DNA from: an uncultured Oligoflexia bacterium
GTDB lineage: Bacteria; Bdellovibrionota; Bacteriovoracia; Bacteriovoracales; Bacteriovoracaceae
Assembly: GCA_937120495.1 (NCBI GenBank)
Contig: CAKZJW010000019.1
Location: forward strand, 20,597-84,596
Reading direction: 5' to 3'
DNA length: 64,000 nucleotides
In this document: positions 8,071 to 15,799 of the stretch, piece by piece
Numbering within the stretch: position 1 is the first letter of the stretch
How the letters are laid out: each line of letters begins with the position of its first letter
Notes under the pieces: generated by a model
Told to the model about the DNA's origin: nothing
Databases searched by the model: none
The model's input: only the letters and a program-made list of their open reading frames with translations
Position numbers and translations under genes: made by a program

Positions 8071-9477
8071 TTGTTTGGCTTAGACTATAGAAAATATAAA
8101 ATTATTCATCTAGAAACAGAAAAAATCACTCCATGGATTGTAAACCCTGACTCGATTAGGTCAATTAAAGAATTAGCAGCTTTTATTAAAAATATTTCTA
8201 TGCATATGGAGAAGAGATATCCATATGACACTTATAAATACTTAACAAGCAAGTACCTTGCCCCCAAAAAGACAATTAAGAATATTACTCTTGAAGATGT
8301 ATTGGGTATTATTGGCCTTAAAACGAAACAATGGCCAAGTGATACTTTTTTTAACCATTATGATTTTAACAATTTTAAAAGTAATACAAAGTGTTTATTA
8401 TTTACTGAAAAAAATTTAATTCCTCAACATATTGGTATGGGATCATCGAGACATGTTCTTGGTGTTAATTATCAACTTAAAGGTATAGGTAAAAATTCTT
8501 TAGCCCACGACGAAGACTACTATCACAGTTGGGGCGGAATGGTTTGTCGAGATGGTTTAGCGGTGATATTAAGCGATCATGCTATCGAAAAAAGAACAAA
8601 GCTTGGCTGTATGAAAACTGATGCTGTTTTCAGGTATGCAAAAGAGCAACTAAAAAATACTCCACTTGTGCTGTCTTTACGTAAAAATAATACTTTTCGT
8701 TTATCTCAGATCGTAGACCACTTTATATCTCATGATGAAAAAAAGTTTGTTCGCAAACATCTTTTTAGCATCTTTAAAACAGAAGGGGCTCATAATATTT
8801 TTGCCAAAATTGTAGAAAATTATGTACATGCAGCAAGTGTAGGAGTTTTTCATCGCTCTGTTACACAAGAGAACTTAACAATCGATGGGAGATTTATTGA
8901 TACTGAATCTATTGATTACACTAAAGACTCAAAAGCAATCCCTTTTTATATTTCGGTTGGATTAAAAAAAGACACTCATTCTTATGGACCTAAAATAAAG
9001 CTTGTAAGTGATAAGGCGCTCCGAAACAATGAGATTTTCTTTTATGGCTCATGGATTCATGATTTACTATTGATAAGCGAGATGACGTCTAAATCTTTTA
9101 AAGCTATTTTTAATGAAGATTTCGAATATGAAGATTTAACCCTTAGATTCATTGAAGATTACTTTCCTGGAAAGTTAGAAAAGTGGAAAGCTTTGTTGCA
9201 GTATACTTCATTTGGAAAATATATGTCTTTAACAGGAGAGCTAAAAGTAGATTGTATTAATAATATAGGTGAAGTGATATCTCTTTGTGGAGAATACTAT
9301 TGCACAGGGAGTCATTATGACCTTTGGACTCACTTAGATAAAGTAACATTTAGCCAGCAGGAGGACGATTTAAGCCTGTATAGGCTAAAAATGCTACGAA
9401 AAGTAGAGGCTGCTTTATGGAGTAAAGAGCTTAGTTGGGATCAATCATTTGAAAACTGGAAAATAACTAATCCCTGA
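8071..9477 (+). CDS. SelO-fold (YdiU-like) nucleotidyltransferase, candidate peptide-modifying enzyme
   Basis: The 468-residue product is close in length to SelO/YdiU protein adenylyltransferases and keeps their landmarks. YQLKGIG (Lys137) matches the ATP-binding QLKG-x-G segment. HRSVTQENLTIDGRFID (261-277) aligns without gaps to the SelO stretch HGVMNTDNMSILGLTID, keeping Asn268 and Asp277 (metal ligands) with Glu267 in place of Asp. The helix-C region reads LSDHAI, Asp169 for the usual Glu. SelO enzymes flip ATP and transfer AMP to hydroxyl side chains. Here the gene follows a precursor and an RRE gene, so the likely substrate is the peptide. The start is TTG after AGGTAGG. Confidence 0.7.
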   Translation: MFGLDYRKYKIIHLETEKITPWIVNPDSIRSIKELAAFIKNISMHMEKRYPYDTYKYLTSKYLAPKKTIKNITLEDVLGIIGLKTKQWPSDTFFNHYDFNNFKSNTKCLLFTEKNLIPQHIGMGSSRHVLGVNYQLKGIGKNSLAHDEDYYHSWGGMVCRDGLAVILSDHAIEKRTKLGCMKTDAVFRYAKEQLKNTPLVLSLRKNNTFRLSQIVDHFISHDEKKFVRKHLFSIFKTEGAHNIFAKIVENYVHAASVGVFHRSVTQENLTIDGRFIDTESIDYTKDSKAIPFYISVGLKKDTHSYGPKIKLVSDKALRNNEIFFYGSWIHDLLLISEMTSKSFKAIFNEDFEYEDLTLRFIEDYFPGKLEKWKALLQYTSFGKYMSLTGELKVDCINNIGEVISLCGEYYCTGSHYDLWTHLDKVTFSQQEDDLSLYRLKMLRKVEAALWSKELSWDQSFENWKITNP

Positions 9478-9487
9478 GGAAGGTAAA

Positions 9488-10609
9488 ATGATTGTATTTG
9501 CAACTTTTTCGAATAACGGTGGAATGAAAAGAGTTACAGAGACAACCTTGATACACATCAATCATCCTCAGGTCATTAGTATTTTATTTTCATCTCAAAA
9601 GCCTGAACTGGATAAGCCTCATCTCCATTGGATTGAGTGGAAGAATTCTAGAGAAAGCTACAATAAAAAGGGGATTAAAGAGATAGCCTCAAAGGTTGCC
9701 GAAGTACTGTCTTCTTATAGGGAGATTACTTGGGTTGTGGGAGATAATTTTACTTTGCCATACTTTAATCTTTACGGTGTAAAAATAGTTTATGACATTC
9801 ATTCATTGTCATTACCTCTACATCATGAATTAGAAAAAAATAAGAAATATCTTCGATTAGACGAACTGACTAAATTTCCTATGAGTAATGTCATCCGGCT
9901 AGACAAGGCCATTTATTGCCGGCATGAATTTTCCTGGCTAAAGAAGAGCTCTGCTTATATTTGTAACTCTAGCAATACTGAAAATTACTTACTGACTTAT
10001 TACGCTAAGGCTTGTGCAGACAAAAAGAAGTTCATTGTTCCAGTGACTTCAGAAATTACTAAGAAAAAGACTAAATACTTACAAAAAGATTATCCATTTT
10101 ACATTTTTAGTCGTTGGCATCCTGTAAAAGGATACCACTTAGTTCTGTTTGATAGTTGGGCTCCTCTTTCGCTTACAATTAGAGGATGCTCTAAGTCAGC
10201 ATTCTTAGAGGAGTCATTTGGAAAATTAAGCAAAAATAATATAAGTTTTTTAAAGTGGTCAGATGACAATTCAAACTTAGTAAAGGAACTTCAATCTTCT
10301 GAAGTCGTTATTTTTCCTGCTATCTATGAGCCTTATGGTCTCGCTTTACAAGAAGCAATGTCACTTGGTTGCTTATGTGTTGCACATAAAAATAACTCTG
10401 GTCATGAAGAACAGTTAATTGATGGAGAGAATGGTTTCCTAATTGATATGGAAAGACCAGACTACCAGAAAAGGCTCTTTGAAATTTATTACTTAGACGA
10501 GGTAGAAAAAAATAGAATTAGAAATAATGCTATTAATACAAGAAAGCCTACAATTAAAGACAGAGCTGTTAAGCTCAATAAAGTCTTTGATTGGTTGAAT
10601 GAAAATTGA
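9488..10609 (+). CDS. Glycosyltransferase, GT4-like (GT-B fold)
   Basis: The 373-residue product has FSRWHPVKGYHLVL (about residues 203-216), a donor-site segment IFPAIYEPYGLALQEAMSLG with the E-x7-E pattern, and HEEQLIDGENGFLID near the C-terminus, as in retaining GT4 enzymes. It begins ten bases after the SelO-like gene behind GAGGAAGG, in the same operon. With the GT4 gene at 5862 it brackets the RiPP-like genes, so glycosylation of the peptide is one reading; a surface glycan is another. A weak hairpin follows at 10686. Confidence 0.82.
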   Translation: MIVFATFSNNGGMKRVTETTLIHINHPQVISILFSSQKPELDKPHLHWIEWKNSRESYNKKGIKEIASKVAEVLSSYREITWVVGDNFTLPYFNLYGVKIVYDIHSLSLPLHHELEKNKKYLRLDELTKFPMSNVIRLDKAIYCRHEFSWLKKSSAYICNSSNTENYLLTYYAKACADKKKFIVPVTSEITKKKTKYLQKDYPFYIFSRWHPVKGYHLVLFDSWAPLSLTIRGCSKSAFLEESFGKLSKNNISFLKWSDDNSNLVKELQSSEVVIFPAIYEPYGLALQEAMSLGCLCVAHKNNSGHEEQLIDGENGFLIDMERPDYQKRLFEIYYLDEVEKNRIRNNAINTRKPTIKDRAVKLNKVFDWLNEN

Positions 10610-10685
10610 TCGTTTGCTAAAAAATCAAATTGAGCAAGCCGTTTGGACCTATTATATAAATGAATAAAAATAAGTATCAATTATC

Positions 10686-10713
10686 AAGGCTACGAATAAA
10701 ATCTAAGCCTTTT
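10686..10713 (+). terminator. Possible weak terminator after the glycosyltransferase/RiPP-like operon
   Basis: AAGGCT and AGCCTT can pair across a 14-base loop, followed by TTCCATTTT. The stem is only six base pairs, so support is slight. Confidence 0.3.
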
Positions 10714-10815
10714 CCATTTTATAAGTAATAATAACAATCCCAAAAGAATTTCAGTCGGTAGTCGTATCTTGCATTCTTTTAGATACTTACCTCTTTACAT
10801 TCTTTCAAAACTACA

Positions 10816-10844
10816 TTGTAATTACGATGTAATTGTGCTATGCT
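10816..10844 (+). promoter_or_regulatory. brnTA promoter with TGTAATT direct repeats
   Basis: TTGTAA (10816-10821), 17 bases and TATGCT (10839-10844) precede the brnT ATG by six bases, so the message should be leaderless. Two TGTAATT copies (10817-10823 and 10829-10835) start 12 bases apart over and after the -35, a plausible site for autoregulation by the ribbon-helix-helix antitoxin. Confidence 0.55.
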
Positions 10845-10850
10845 GTGTAA

Positions 10851-11138
10851 ATGAAATTTGAATGGGATGAGAAAAAGAATAAAGCCAATATAAAAAAGCA
10901 CTCTGTATCTTTCGATGAAGCGAAAACTCTCTTTTATAGTGAGCAGGCTCTTATCTTTGATGATCCTGACCATTCAACTAAAGAAGAACGATTTATAATT
11001 GTTGGCTTTAGCTCTCAAGGAAAACTGCTTCTATCTTGCTTTTGTGAAAGATGCGAAGGAAATATTATACGAATTATTTCGGCTAGAAAATTAAGTAAAA
11101 AAGAAGCTAATAACTTTTCAAAAGGTGGTTTAAAATGA
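10851..11138 (+). CDS. brnT: BrnT-type ribonuclease toxin
   Basis: The 95-residue product starts MKFEWDEKKNKANIKKHSVSF and ends IIRIISARKLSKKEANNF, both diagnostic of BrnT (PF04365), a RelE-fold ribonuclease toxin that inhibits translation. The central DDPDHSTKEERFIIVG segment also fits. It overlaps the antitoxin gene by four bases (ATGA), in the toxin-first order usual for brnTA. No Shine-Dalgarno is present. Confidence 0.92.
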   Translation: MKFEWDEKKNKANIKKHSVSFDEAKTLFYSEQALIFDDPDHSTKEERFIIVGFSSQGKLLLSCFCERCEGNIIRIISARKLSKKEANNFSKGGLK

Positions 11139-11359
11139 AAAAAGAATATGATTTTTCAAAAATGAAAGGCCGTAAAAATCCTTATGCTAAAAAATTAAAA
11201 AAGCAAATTACAATCAGGCTCGATGAACCTGTGGTCGAATACTTTAAAGCCTTGGCTGAGGAAAACGATATTTCTTATCAAACTTTAATTAATTTATACC
11301 TTAAGGACTGTGCTAATTCAGAGAAAAAGTTAGTAACAAAGTGGTTAACGGCTTCTTAA
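11135..11359 (+). CDS. brnA: BrnA-type antitoxin
   Basis: The 74-residue product has YDFSKMKGRKNPYAKKLKKQ and then ITIRLDEPVVEYFKALAEE, the linker and ribbon-helix-helix (CopG-like) domain of BrnA antitoxins. It neutralises BrnT by direct binding and represses the operon. The start codon overlaps the brnT stop, and the ATG has a GGTGG site in the end of brnT. It lies in the accessory block, where such pairs often stabilise mobile DNA. Confidence 0.9.
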   Translation: MKKEYDFSKMKGRKNPYAKKLKKQITIRLDEPVVEYFKALAEENDISYQTLINLYLKDCANSEKKLVTKWLTAS

Positions 11360-11863
11360 CTCAGAATAAGTAATAACTCATCAGCGAAACCATTCCACAC
11401 GGTTGCCGTATTTGGCATCACTAAAACGTGGCCCAGATCTACAATGTAAGAACTGGGTTTTATTAATTTTTTCCTTAAACCAGCTTTTTTGGCTCTAATG
11501 CTATCATTGGAAAACTATAGAGTTGTTGAATGATCAAAGAGACGCTCTACTGTGCCATTGTTGTCATAGAGTCTTTAAAAATTTTCTCTCACTTAAAAAA
11601 ATAATTGCTGTATAAAAATCGCACTTGGTCTATTGTAATTAACAGCAAGCAGAGTAACAAAACTTCTCAACGATTTTTATTATTGTGAAGAGGATAAATT
11701 AGGAAGCAGCCTGTTGCCTAATTCCCTTGGAACTAAATCATTCCCCCTACTGTTTGACTTTCTTATAATTGAAAAAAATAACAACAAAAGAGAGATTGTA
11801 AAAAAGCTAGAATTCTAGACGAAGAGCCATTTCTCAAATATAATCAACTTAAAGGAAGTGTAA
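11360..11863. other. Gene-free gap with a possible decayed reverse-strand frame
   Basis: There is no convincing complete gene. On the reverse strand, about 11356-11530 is open for some 55 codons (it includes a stretch reading KPSSYIVDLGHVLVMP) but has no sensible start codon or ribosome site, so at most it is a remnant. I see no strong terminator, tRNA or repeat. Confidence 0.4.
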
Positions 11864-12130
11864 ATGCCTAGAATATCTGAAATTTTTGGAATTGCTGTAT
11901 ATATGTACTGGTTTGATAATAAAAGACATAAGAAACCCCATATTCATGCTATATTCGCTGGAAATCAAGTCGTAGTAGACTTTGACGGAAATATTCTAGC
12001 TGGTACAATAGGTAGAAGAGGTGACAAACTTATTCAAGAGTTTGTTCAAGAAAGAAAAAGTGAGCTTGAGAATGCTTGGGCTTTTGCTATTAAAGGAGAA
12101 GATTTACCATGGATAAATCCAATATCGTAA
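11864..12130 (+). CDS. DUF4160 protein (putative toxin-antitoxin component)
   Basis: The 88-residue product has PRISEIFGIAVYMYW and HKKPHIHAIFAGNQVVVDF, the signature of DUF4160 (PF13711). It overlaps a DUF2442 gene by 22 bases, and this pairing recurs across bacteria and has been proposed to be toxin-antitoxin-like. An AAAGGAAG site precedes the ATG. The biochemical role is unknown. It is the second small two-gene module in this block after brnTA. Confidence 0.8.
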   Translation: MPRISEIFGIAVYMYWFDNKRHKKPHIHAIFAGNQVVVDFDGNILAGTIGRRGDKLIQEFVQERKSELENAWAFAIKGEDLPWINPIS

Positions 12131-12375
12131 TACAATCTGTTAAAGCGTTAACTATGCCTCAAGTTGAAATTCAAGCAACCAATGGGAAAGTTTATATTTC
12201 AGATCTAAAAGAATATTCTGCTGTTAAGTGCTTCCCTAAGAACCAAGTAGAGTGGGAAAAAGTTGGGATCACTACTCATGGTTTTAATCTGACTTGGTCT
12301 TCTCGATTTGAAGTGCATGTCGATCAACTTATTGATACTTCTATTTCTGAGAGCGATATACTTCTTCAGGCTTAA
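12109..12375 (+). CDS. DUF2442 protein (partner of DUF4160)
   Basis: The 88-residue product has a KVYISDLKEYSAVKCFPK segment and an EWEKVGITTHGFNLTW segment, as in DUF2442 (PF10387) proteins. The start lies inside the DUF4160 gene, so the two are translationally coupled. DUF2442 is thought to be the antitoxin-like or DNA-binding partner; this is known only by association. Confidence 0.75.
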   Translation: MDKSNIVIQSVKALTMPQVEIQATNGKVYISDLKEYSAVKCFPKNQVEWEKVGITTHGFNLTWSSRFEVHVDQLIDTSISESDILLQA

Positions 12376-12456
12376 AATACAAAAGATTCAAGAATACCAA
12401 TTAGTATTGTGCCTTTATAAATGACTTGTGAATTCTAAATATATAAAGAGGAAGCG

Positions 12457-13053
12457 ATGCTAAGCTTAAATAATTATCTCGGCGACAAAGAATTTGATAA
12501 ATTTTTAATAGAAAGTGAAATTACACTCACTGTATGGGAAATCAAGTTTTACATACTGGGAATTATAACTGGCTTAGAAGATGTTCCGGTTTCATTCGCT
12601 CTATCTGAACTTCTTCTTGAAGATACAGGTTTTGACATTCAATTTCAGAATGAAAATCAATATACCCACTTTTTAGAGCAATTTATGTCTTTGTGGAATG
12701 TAATCGCAGGCTTTGATGGTGTACCAGCTCTTTGCTCTGTACCTGATAAGGTTAATCATGAAGAACTATTTCACGCCTTAACAATAAGAGAAGCCGAGAT
12801 TGGTAACTTTTTATCAGGTCTAGCTGAATCAGACTCATACGATATCTCTAAAGAATTCTCTGCATTTCATGATGCAATTGATGCACTAGAAAGTATTGAT
12901 GAAGAAATGTCCAAACTCCTTGAGAGCTATGACTCTGTAAATGAAATGGATGGCTTAAAGGCCAAAGACTTACTTCAAATCGCCGAAGAAATATTTATAG
13001 ATGCTTTTCCAGTCATAAAAGAAACAATCCAGAGTAATCGAATAGTAAACTAA
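12457..13053 (+). CDS. Hypothetical acidic helical protein
   Basis: The 198-residue product is acidic and predicted all-helical, without signal peptide or membrane segments. The segment EIKFYILGIITGLEDVPVSFALSEL recalls the helical repeats of UPF0149/YecA-like proteins, but I do not see enough to assign that family. A GAGGAAG site precedes the ATG. It follows the DUF4160/DUF2442 pair by 81 bases. No function can be given. Confidence 0.65.
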   Translation: MLSLNNYLGDKEFDKFLIESEITLTVWEIKFYILGIITGLEDVPVSFALSELLLEDTGFDIQFQNENQYTHFLEQFMSLWNVIAGFDGVPALCSVPDKVNHEELFHALTIREAEIGNFLSGLAESDSYDISKEFSAFHDAIDALESIDEEMSKLLESYDSVNEMDGLKAKDLLQIAEEIFIDAFPVIKETIQSNRIVN

Positions 13054-13258
13054 GGACAATATTTCTTTCATGTGCCCCTCTAGCAGCTGATTCGAGCTCT
13101 ACTAGACTCAAAATTTGAAAATCAGATATTTTTTACATACCAAAAACAAAAATGCTAAAGCGCGTCATTTATTATGATAAGATCATTATCGTTAGGAAAA
13201 TATATACAAACGGTTTATGAAAACCATTAGTTTATCGAGCAGAAGCTCAGGAGAGTTT

Positions 13259-13651
13259 ATGAAGAAATTATTAGTTGGATTTTTAGCTTTAGGGAGCCTC
13301 TCAAGCTTTGCACAAATGCAAGGAAAAACATTGACCTTAACTGCCAAAGGATTTGCTCATTGGGATGAGATTACTTGCCTTGACTCTAATTGTTCAAAAA
13401 TGAAGTACCGTAATGGATATGCTGATGAAGTTGATATGGATACCACAATTTCTTATTCTGACATTAAAAATGCACCAAGAAAAAAAATGATTGCAAAAAC
13501 GATAATAAGAAATTTAGAACGATTAAATAATGAGGACTCAGCTCACCTTTCATTTAGAAATAGTAAGCGTTATGAAAGATTTGGAAAGTTTTTGACTGAT
13601 ATTGTTTACTATGGCGAACCAGAGGTTAGGCAACGTCAGGTACGTAGATAA
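13259..13651 (+). CDS. Small secreted hypothetical protein
   Basis: I place the start at ATG 13259, behind AGGAGA, rather than at an in-frame ATG 42 bases upstream, because the 13259 start gives a proper Sec signal peptide (KKLLVGFLALGSLSSFAQ). The mature part of about 110 residues has two cysteines (CLDSNC) and a basic tail. No family is recognised. A good terminator follows at 13703. Confidence 0.7.
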   Translation: MKKLLVGFLALGSLSSFAQMQGKTLTLTAKGFAHWDEITCLDSNCSKMKYRNGYADEVDMDTTISYSDIKNAPRKKMIAKTIIRNLERLNNEDSAHLSFRNSKRYERFGKFLTDIVYYGEPEVRQRQVRR

Positions 13652-13702
13652 TTATAAAAGACTAGTATCACGAGTAACTAAAGAATTTTAAAACATAGAA
13701 TT

Positions 13703-13737
13703 AATGCCTATCCTTTTGGATGGGCATTTTATTTTTT
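13703..13737 (+). terminator. Intrinsic terminator after the small secreted protein gene
   Basis: AATGCCTATCC and GGATGGGCATT form an eleven-base-pair stem (one wobble) around a TTTT loop, followed by TTATTTTTT. Confidence 0.88.
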
Positions 13738-13768
13738 AGACTCAATTCTCTGTATTTTAACACAGCCT

Positions 13769-14950
13769 TTATGAGTCCTTGTCTTCAATTTTCTTATCTT
13801 CTTCTGTTTCAACAATGACCCAATCTTGGACAAGATTTTTATGGCTATTAAAATAATCGTCCATATTTTTTCTGGCCCATTGTCTAATTTCAGCCATCTG
13901 CGTAGGAGAAACTCTTCTATTTTCTTTATCGACCTTTGGTTTAGGAGTTCTAGGCTTTCTTCGCCTTTTCCTCTTGTACTCTGGATAGAGCTTTGAGAGC
14001 TTGTTAAAAGCCAATTCAAGGCGATCTTGATAAGAAGCAATACTAATTCCTAGCTTTAGAGCATTTTGCTCCTGAGTGGGCTTCTCAAGCTCACCGTGGA
14101 AATGTTCTAGTACGAGTGCATCACTTTGTGCATTGGTTAATAAATTCCAAATTTTATTAAACTTCTTAAAAGAAACTGGCATCTCTCTATTAACAAGTGC
14201 ATAAACTTTATTTTTGTTTTTATCATATCTAGATTTTGTGTATCGTGGCCAAAATCTTTTAATATCCTTTATGTCTTCAATGCCTTTAAGTAAAAGAGTT
14301 GCAACACAGTGAAAGTCATCGTCTTTGAGTTCACGTTTAATTCTATCTGATTTCGTCTCTCCTTTGATTTCAATAAATAGTGGCTCAAACTGTCCTTCTT
14401 GATAAAGCTTTTGTAAGTGCGAATCAAATAAGTTCTCAGGGGAAGAAGCTAGTAAGTCATGAGCAAAACTTTGAGTGAAGCCAAGCGATTCGGGAAGATG
14501 GTTAAGAATATTAGGTTCAGAATCACTTCCCTTAAAGGATTCTACCAAAATGACTTTTTCATTCCTGGCCAAAACATCTTCACTTTTTAAAAGAAGATCT
14601 TGCTTAAGATCTCCATTACTTTCAAGGCTTAAAGTCATCTGGGCGAAGTCATTAGGTCCAATACCTTCAAAATGGTCATAGTTAAATACTTCAGCATTAA
14701 GATTATAAATTCTTTCAATGCCTTCAAAAAGAACTTCAAGTCCTGACATTTCTCTAAGCTCATAGCGTATTAAGTTATTTTCTGTAAGGTGCTCTTCTGC
14801 TTTTAGACACAAAGTATAGAGTTCAGAGTCAGAATTAAGGTAATCTCCTCTAGCTTTACAAATAGACTCAAGTTCGCAGCGAGAAGATGATAATTCATTA
14901 TCTATTCCCTTCTTTAGACATGGAGTTGCTTTTTGTTTTTTAACTTTCAA
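13769..14950 (-). CDS. Hypothetical protein with sigma-70 region 4-like HTH
   Basis: The 393-residue product starts at TTG with an AAGG site nine bases upstream. Residues from about 275 to 330 (WNLLTNAQSDALVLEHFHG to LGISIASYQDRLELAFNKL) have the shape of a sigma-70 region 4 helix-turn-helix: a helix, an ALKLGIS turn and a recognition helix. A Lys/Arg-rich stretch (KRKRRRKPRTPKPKV) follows, suggesting nucleic-acid binding. The N-terminal 250 residues match nothing I know. It lies in the mobile block, divergent from the coupling-protein operon, so it may be its regulator. Confidence 0.6.
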   Translation of the reverse strand: MKVKKQKATPCLKKGIDNELSSSRCELESICKARGDYLNSDSELYTLCLKAEEHLTENNLIRYELREMSGLEVLFEGIERIYNLNAEVFNYDHFEGIGPNDFAQMTLSLESNGDLKQDLLLKSEDVLARNEKVILVESFKGSDSEPNILNHLPESLGFTQSFAHDLLASSPENLFDSHLQKLYQEGQFEPLFIEIKGETKSDRIKRELKDDDFHCVATLLLKGIEDIKDIKRFWPRYTKSRYDKNKNKVYALVNREMPVSFKKFNKIWNLLTNAQSDALVLEHFHGELEKPTQEQNALKLGISIASYQDRLELAFNKLSKLYPEYKRKRRRKPRTPKPKVDKENRRVSPTQMAEIRQWARKNMDDYFNSHKNLVQDWVIVETEEDKKIEDKDS

Positions 14951-15227
14951 AACGAATAACCTTTAGTATTTATAAAGGCTTATCGGCTGTAAGGTTTTGT
15001 TAATTTAATTTTTATTTTTTTAGGTTCAGTAAAATCAAATACTTATAGAAATAGATACCCTGTAAAGGTTTCTATATATGTAGGACTTAGTTTAGATTTT
15101 TGTTTTATGAATTTGATTGAATTATTTCTTTAGACACATTCAATTTAGCACTCTCTAAAAAAAAATGCAACATTTTTTTAAGAGGTGTATCAAAAATTCA
15201 AATTCGAAATCACACTTTTGCATTTTA

Positions 15228-15264
15228 ACTTTAACAAAGGAGTCTCTTTACTTTTACAAAGGTG
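15228..15264. repeat. Two 15-bp direct repeats spaced 22 bp
   Basis: ACTTTAACAAAGGAG (15228-15242) and ACTTTTACAAAGGTG (15250-15264) match at 13 of 15 positions and start 22 bases apart, about two DNA turns, so both would face the same side of the helix. An operator or iteron-like site is likely. Confidence 0.55.
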
Positions 15265-15324
15265 CACGCCAAGACAAACAATCAATTTAAAAACGAATTC
15301 AAACTAAGCCCTCTTTGAACCCTG

Positions 15325-15346
15325 TAGTCTTCAATGTCGAAGACTA
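15325..15346 (+). promoter_or_regulatory. Hairpin/palindrome ahead of the mobilisation operon
   Basis: TAGTCTTC and GAAGACTA pair perfectly around AATGTC, ending 11 bases before the AAGGAGAG ribosome site of the gene at 15368. It may be a protein site or a translation-control hairpin. Confidence 0.45.
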
Positions 15347-15367
15347 TCTAAACATTAAGGAGAGCTT

Positions 15368-15799
15368 ATGCTCAAAAAGTTATTTTCATCATTATTCGAA
15401 CAACCTGTAGAGCTAGATTATGCTGACTATTCAGCATGTAAGAACAGTTATTACCGACAGTACCCAACTATTAGAAAGCTTCTCATTGCAGAGAACGACA
15501 AAGATGTGATCTGCAATAGAGATATTGATGATCTAAGGTTTAATACCAATATTGATAGCTATATAGGTGATCTTGAAGAGATGAACTGGGGATATCCCGG
15601 AACAGGCCCTTGGTTGTTGGCCTTAAACATTCTTTATACTTTCACAGATGGAGATAGAGAATTTTCTCATAATTATGTATTTGATTTTAGGTCAGACTTT
15701 CTAGTTCGAGAATATAATCGAAGCTCTTTTAAAATATCAGCAATTGAAATTAACTCATGGATTAATAACAAAAAACAAGGAGAAGCTTTTGTACAATAA
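15368..15799 (+). CDS. DUF6166-like protein in mobilisation operon
   Basis: The 143-residue product has NWGYPGTGPWLLALNIL followed by FSHNYVFDFRSDFLV and a final EINSWI. This order recalls DUF6166-type proteins found on plasmids and integrative elements, with their W-G-Y-x-G-x-G-P-x-x-L-A-L core. The function of that family is unknown. It starts behind AAGGAGAG and overlaps the coupling-protein gene by 11 bases, so it belongs to the transfer module. Confidence 0.55.
   Translation: MLKKLFSSLFEQPVELDYADYSACKNSYYRQYPTIRKLLIAENDKDVICNRDIDDLRFNTNIDSYIGDLEEMNWGYPGTGPWLLALNILYTFTDGDREFSHNYVFDFRSDFLVREYNRSSFKISAIEINSWINNKKQGEAFVQ

Larger units (their letters stand above)
14951..15367. other. Intergenic control region of the mobilisation operon
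   Basis: This 417-base stretch separates the sigma-like gene from the operon at 15368. It holds two 15-base direct repeats at 15228 and 15250 and a hairpin at 15325-15346 just before the ribosome site. I see no reading frame worth calling. Confidence 0.55.

Noticed and set aside
5862..10609. Reading the cluster as a standard glycocin or lanthipeptide locus.
   Set aside because: There is no SunS-type GT2, no LanB/LanC/LanM-like enzyme, no YcaO, no radical SAM protein and no peptidase-exporter; the only candidate modifying enzymes are SelO-like and GT4-like.
11356..11530. Reverse-strand frame of about 55 codons with a leader-like YIVDLG segment.
   Set aside because: It has no start codon or ribosome site and no matching core; at most a gene remnant.
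13729..14040. Reverse-strand frame of 103 residues.
   Set aside because: It lies within the longer 393-residue gene on the same strand in another frame and has low-complexity basic composition; a shadow.
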